Positions 59,690 through 64,000 of a DNA stretch of 64,000 bases are shown one piece after another. This DNA comes from Brachypterus glaber. Its lineage: Eukaryota > Arthropoda > Insecta > Coleoptera > Kateretidae. The stretch is taken from NCBI GenBank assembly GCA_958510825.1, contig OY294050.1, positions 11,571,340-11,635,339 of the forward strand, in the 5' to 3' direction. The translations under genes were made by a program, and so were the position numbers. How positions within the stretch are numbered: position 1 is the stretch's first letter; the number at the start of each line of letters is the position of its first letter. Below the pieces are notes generated by a model. It saw nothing but the letters and a program-made list of their open reading frames with translations, made no database searches and was not told where the DNA came from.

Positions 59690-60776
59690 CTCTTAGCACA
59701 TTAAGTTTAAAGTTTGGTTTTGACTTTCAAACGGTAAGGATGGATGGACGATACGACGGACGGAGGGGCCAACGAACATCGAAAAATCGGTTTTTGGGAA
59801 AAGAAAGAAATACAATTTGCGCCAAACGCTTTGGTGTGCTATACAGACGGCTCGCGTATGGAAGGCATTCAAAGCTCTGGGGCAGGACTCTTCGTGGAGG
59901 ACCTGGATTTGCAAAAGAGTTTTCCACTTGGCCGCTTTTCCACTGTCTTCCAGGCTGAGGTCTATGCCATACAGGAGGAGGCAAATTGCAGGGAAATAAG
60001 GCAGCACCGGGGGCACGATATATACATCTGCTCGGACAGTCAAGCCGCTCTACAGGCATTGTGCAATCCCAGCACTAGGTCACTCCTAGTCAGGGAGTGT
60101 GCAGAAGCCTTGGAAGAGTTAGCAAGGACCAAAAACGTTCAACTGGTATGGGTACCGGGCCATAGTGGAATTCCCGGAAACGAGAAGGCAGATGAACTTG
60201 CAAGACTCGGATCAGGGATGGCCTGCACGGGGCCGGAACCTATATTGGGGGTTACAAGGAAGCAGGTAAAGACCGCTCTCGACGAGTGGGCTTATACCAA
60301 GCTAAAGGAGCAATGGAGGGCGGTCGACGGTTGCCGGCAAGCTAGGGACTTCCTGGCTGGCCCAAGCAAATCAAAGACCGACTGGTTGCTGGAAAAAGGA
60401 AGAACTGCACTCAGGCAACTTGTAGGGGTCCTCACGGGCCACTGCAGGCTAAGGAAGCACCTGGCAACAATGCGGATTCTAGAGAGTCCGCTATGCCCAG
60501 AGTGCGGAGAGGATGAAACATCCTCTCATTACTTAGCCGAGTGCGTCAGATACGACAGGATCAGGTTGCAAGTCTTTGAAACTCAAAGACTCAACCAAGA
60601 GGAACTAAGAGATCTCCCCTGGGCCAATATCCTGACCTTTATTGAAAGGACGGGCAGGTTCAAGGAGAACTCAAATTAGTAAATGGCTGGGATTGCCTGG
60701 GGTGACAAAAAGGGCCAGAAATGGCCTAGTTGTCCGGCTTTGGCCAACCCAAAAAAATTTACTACTACTACTACTT
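59690..60776 (+). mobile_element. 5'-truncated non-LTR retrotransposon (LINE) with (TAC)n tail
   Basis: It is a GC-rich block in AT-rich intron. It contains the RNase H ORF (59744-60679), a short 3' UTR (60680-60760) and a CTACTACTACTACTACTTC simple-repeat end (about 60761-60776). Endonuclease and most of the reverse transcriptase are missing, the usual result of incomplete target-primed reverse transcription. The exact 5' junction is unclear, somewhere in 59690-59790. No target-site duplication could be fixed by eye. Confidence 0.8.
59744..60679 (+). CDS. LINE ORF2 C-terminus: RNase H plus zinc knuckle
   Basis: The 311-codon ORF has no internal stop. Residues about 30-155 form an RNase HI domain with all catalytic acids: Asp35 (CYTDGS), Glu72 (QAEVYAI), Asp98 (CSDSQAAL) and Asp150 (GNEKADELAR), plus the HSG loop at 140-142 (GHSGIPGN). 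Residues about 230-240 read LTGHCRLRKHL, and a C-x2-C-x7-H-x4-C knuckle follows (Cys251, Cys254, His262, Cys267). This order is that of RNase H-bearing non-LTR elements (I, R1, LOA and related clades). RNase H removes the RNA strand during element DNA synthesis. The first 10-13 residues may come from flanking DNA, so the ATG at 59744 is not a natural start; the natural reading frame would have continued from reverse transcriptase. The intact frame suggests a fairly recent insertion, but it is not an autonomous gene and not part of dac. Confidence 0.85.
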   Translation: MDDTTDGGANEHRKIGFWEKKEIQFAPNALVCYTDGSRMEGIQSSGAGLFVEDLDLQKSFPLGRFSTVFQAEVYAIQEEANCREIRQHRGHDIYICSDSQAALQALCNPSTRSLLVRECAEALEELARTKNVQLVWVPGHSGIPGNEKADELARLGSGMACTGPEPILGVTRKQVKTALDEWAYTKLKEQWRAVDGCRQARDFLAGPSKSKTDWLLEKGRTALRQLVGVLTGHCRLRKHLATMRILESPLCPECGEDETSSHYLAECVRYDRIRLQVFETQRLNQEELRDLPWANILTFIERTGRFKENSN

Positions 60777-61224
60777 CTTCGCTGCATGAATTCAATGCGT
60801 AGCGACGTCACTCGAAAGAAAAAAATCCATCTAATGTTTTATTATTAAGTACCATCGCGGCCTATTTTAATGAAAAATAAATAAATACATAATTTTCTTT
60901 AGATACTATGTTATTCAGTACACCATCCGAGCAAGGGTAGTGTTTAAGAATTAGGAAATTAATATCGGACCTTTTGTGTTTGATGTTTTCTTTCTGCGAA
61001 TATATGTTTCTGAAGTTCCAAATGGCAAGTTTCAAATGTCATCCATTGAAATAGGGAGACTTCAATCCTTTATTTTAGAATTAAATGAGGGTGTATTATC
61101 ATTATAAACTTGTATTAATTACAATAATTAAAAAAATATTGCAGAATTTAAAAAAGTATAAACTTTTATAAAAAGTATAAAAAGTTAGTGGTCACGTAAA
61201 AAGGCACCTGAAGGGAAAGAGTTA

Positions 61225-61500
61225 TTTATAATACAAGAGTTAAAAGTTAAATTTTTTGTTTGAGTAGGTTTTTAGAAGCCGAGGGCCTCCGGTTATGGAA
61301 GAAACTTTTATTTAAATGAAATAATTTTAATAATTGTATCTGGTGAAAAATATCATATAGTTCAAGACCAAAAGTAACCAAAAGGATATATTTCTTTATA
61401 AATATTACAGTAAAGGTAAAGCATCCTATTAAAAAAAGCTTGAAAATAACAAGTTTTAGTTAGCTGGCCAAAAAAACTTTTTTCTACCATCTAATAGAAA
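61225..61500 (-). repeat. Dispersed repeat, partner of 11945-12665
   Basis: The reverse complement reads AACTAAAACTTGTTATTTTC, GATGCTTTACCTTTACTGTA and then, with no gap, CCCTCGGCTTCTAAAAACC, which are about 400 bp apart in the other copy. Confidence 0.65.
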
Positions 61501-62710
61501 AGTTGACATTTCTACAAAAACAAATTAAGTTTTCAGATAAATAATCAATTTCTTAGTATTTTTCTTTTCTGCTCGTTACAAAGACAGCAAGCGCAAAAAA
61601 AATTAGTACGCTAGAATATAGGCAACCCGCATATCAATCGTAAAACAGCTGTCAAGTATATGCTACGAGATGTGGTTTTCCGCCATTTTTTTATATATTA
61701 TATAAATTAATATTTATTTTGAATCAAATCTCAATTTCGTGTGCTAAATATTTGTTGTTCTAAACCACCAGATTTGCAGAAAATTACGTAACGCTCTTTA
61801 TTATTTTTAAATAAATAAAAATTATTTGTTTCTTCACCAAAATTTTTTTTAGGGAGGTCTTGGTTGCTAGGGTTGGGTATTTATAGGATGGGGGGTAAGT
61901 CTTAGCGTTACGAAGGGTTACATAGGGGGGACGGGGGTTTAAAATTGATAAACTTATTTAAAGTATATATACGTATTTGATATTGGGGCAAAGTTAAAGA
62001 GAAGAACACCATTCGAATTATTATATTAAAAAAAAAACTTTTTTAAAATACAGTGTTACAGAAAAGCTTTGATCTAACTTTGCAGATTAAATATTATATA
62101 ATAAAATTTTGCTTAGTTTTTATCAAAGTGAAACATTAGTTGTTAAGTAAACGTTTCATTTTGAATTTGCAATGGTGTATTTTTCATATTTTACATTGTC
62201 ATCAGAGTGAGATTAGAAAGTCACGTCAACTGTCATTTTTTTTCCATTTGTTTCGACAATATATCATAGCAAATCGAATGGTAAAAAATGAGATTTAAAT
62301 CGTTACAATATGCCTTCTGCGATACTTTATCAAAAACAGTTGAAATGCGGTTGTCGGCCTTCTATGATTTATTTTGGTGTGGCGACGACGGTGTATGTCA
62401 TCAATCTAACGTCACTTAGCCCTCTTTTACACGCGGTTTTCAGATATCGACGCTACTGTCAACACTTCAGATTATTTCGTATTTCTTCACACTATCCCAA
62501 AAAATATTTTCTTTCAGTTATTAAATTAACAGAGAAAAACAGATTACCTAAATATATTATATGTTAGGTATAAAAAACAACACCCCCCACCCACAACGAA
62601 AAAGTTTTGGTAAATTGAAGGAAAATTTTAATAGTTTTTTTAAGTCATCACCTTTTTTGTCTGTCTGGTATAAAAAAGTTGATAATTTTTTTGCAAGAGG
62701 TAAACCTCCC

Positions 62711-62862
62711 TGGAGACGTATTCTTGAATTTCGGGGAGTAGAATGACTGATAAAACAACGCTTAGAATATGACGCATAGTGTTGAAACCAATAGGGTACG
62801 ATCACAACCTAAGACTCGTTCTATCAGTCGTTCTACTCCCCAGTTTTCAAGAATACGTCTCC
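62711..62862. mobile_element. Fold-back repeat, 45-bp arms
   Basis: GGAGACGTATTCTTGAATTT and GGGGAGTAGAATGACTGATA on the left pair with the complement of the right end (62817-62862), around a 60-base loop. No ORF is supported. Confidence 0.75.
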
Positions 62863-63492
62863 TGGAATGTTGTACATACATGACGGAATTCTTATACCAA
62901 CTACCTACTTGATTTCTACAGAAATTCTTTAGAATTCATTTGAATTTCTGAATTCAATTTTTTATTTTGAAGTTAACTCCTCGGTTTTCTGCTATAAAAA
63001 GGTTGGTAAAAATTTAATCGAAAAGTTGGAAAAATTGTGGTTTATTCTCCCGCTACGAACCTGTATATTTATAAAAATACGACGTACTACCCTTTCAAGA
63101 TAGTTTTCTTTATTTTAGGATCCATTCTCCGAACTTTTTTCATTTTTTTTGATATAAAGAATCACTCCTTTATGTTAATCTATACCACACTGTAAAATAT
63201 AGGTAGGCATAATAATTATATAAAGTAGGTATAACACTGCCCTTGCAAAATTTGTTTGTGTAAGTCGATAGTAGGCTAAAACATAAACAAAACAACAACA
63301 AAATCCTTATGTTAAAACTTGACAATAGTTTGAAAGTTTTTGAAAATAGGTCCAAGGAGCATACGAGATGTGCTTGCTGTCGAAATATATTAATTTAAAG
63401 CGATATAAAATAAGATTATTGCTTATATTCTAGTATTATACCCTTCACAGTGGTGAAAGAGACAGTGACGCACACACAGATAAAATAGTCGA

Positions 63493-63640
63493 AGAGCTGG
63501 TGACCATTTTTATTACTTTATTTTCACCCGGCTGTATTTTATATATAGTACATTCAAATAAAGCTTTTTCCGGATCCGGTTCCTTTGGGTGCTAGAATCT
63601 TTAATAGCTGTGACAATAAGCTACCACTACCACTATTGTA
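63493..63640 (+). mobile_element. Single arm of the 56509-type element
   Basis: AGCTGGTGACCATTTTTATT, CACCCGGCTGTATTTTATAT, AGTACATTCAAAT and GGTTCCTTTGGGTGCTAGAA match the left arm at 56509 in the same orientation. No mirrored arm appears before the window ends. Confidence 0.75.
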
Positions 63641-64000
63641 GCATACTGTAAAATTACTATTGTGACTATTATATACTAGAGATCCTCGATATTCTGACAG
63701 TTCTCTCACCAGACAGAACTGAGATAATATGTAGGTTCTCTGAAGTATACCAGTTCAGTTTGAAAGCGCTTTCAACTCCCCAAATTACCCATTTCCACAA
63801 CTTAGAAATTGAAATCAAAACTCTATTCTCCTGTTATTATACGAAGAATATAATAATAAAGTTATGGACCATCGTGCAGGTAAAGGGGTTTGATGTGTGG
63901 AACTTTGAGAATGTTTGCGTCACTTGCAAACGTCTTACTTAACTACCCTCCAGCGATGGAATGCCTACTAGATATGCCCTCAGAATGTGTTGATGACATA

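Larger units (their letters stand above)
57373..64000 (+). other. dac: dachshund intron (5' part), continues past window
   Basis: It starts GTAAGT. It holds a tiny MITE (58924-59030), a truncated LINE (59690-60776), a repeat shared with 11945-12665 (61225-61500), a fold-back (62711-62862) and a single arm of the 56509 element (63493-63640). The spans 57400-58920, 59040-59690, 60850-61220, 61510-62700 and 62870-63490 show only AT-rich DNA and short G-runs (59515-59570, 61850-61940) with no gene. Confidence 0.8.

Overview
This is an AT-rich eukaryotic window, almost certainly from an insect. A beetle is possible, but nothing in the sequence settles the order. The only host gene I can support is dachshund (dac/DACH), on the + strand and incomplete at both ends. 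Four coding exons are visible, at 4486-4565, 9269-9472, 12953-13177 and 57289-57372. All have consensus AG/GT borders and all are joined in the same codon phase, so they splice into one continuous reading frame of about 197 codons. The frame runs from a low-complexity acidic Ser/Pro linker into the start of the conserved C-terminal coiled-coil (DACHbox-C/DD2, the Eyes absent-binding part). The N-terminal Ski/Sno-like domain must lie 5' of the window, and the rest of the coiled-coil with the stop codon lies 3' of it.

The remainder is intron. The intron between the last two visible exons is about 44.1 kb and the others are at least 3.5 kb. They are filled with transposable elements, mostly short and non-autonomous. 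These include a tRNA-headed SINE family (at least five copies or fragments), many TA-flanked mariner/Tc1-style inverted-repeat elements (0.1-1.25 kb, at least eight), a four-copy hairpin-bearing repeat (6241, 7006, 44151, 54124), a two-copy 'GGGACTAAAC' element (24008, 35627), snap-back palindromic MITEs, minisatellites (168-bp, 69-bp and about 15-bp periods) and simple repeats.

Autonomous-element coding remnants are few. A 5'-truncated non-LTR retrotransposon with an intact 311-codon RNase H/zinc-knuckle ORF lies at 59744-60679. There is a decayed mariner transposase inside its own inverted repeats (22011-22485, - strand), a decayed reverse-transcriptase C-terminus (22740-23230, - strand) and a possible scrap of Ty3/Gypsy integrase (26346-26415, + strand). 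One 154-codon ORF with paired cysteines (21441-21905, - strand) is longer than expected in such AT-rich DNA and was not recognised.

No CRISPR array, operon, canonical tRNA or rRNA gene was found. I see no evidence of a dedicated new biological system. The most unusual items are the unexplained Cys-pair ORF, a chimeric two-ended MITE, hammerhead-like motifs in an inverted-repeat element, and a SINE insertion whose empty site survives in a neighbouring duplicate.
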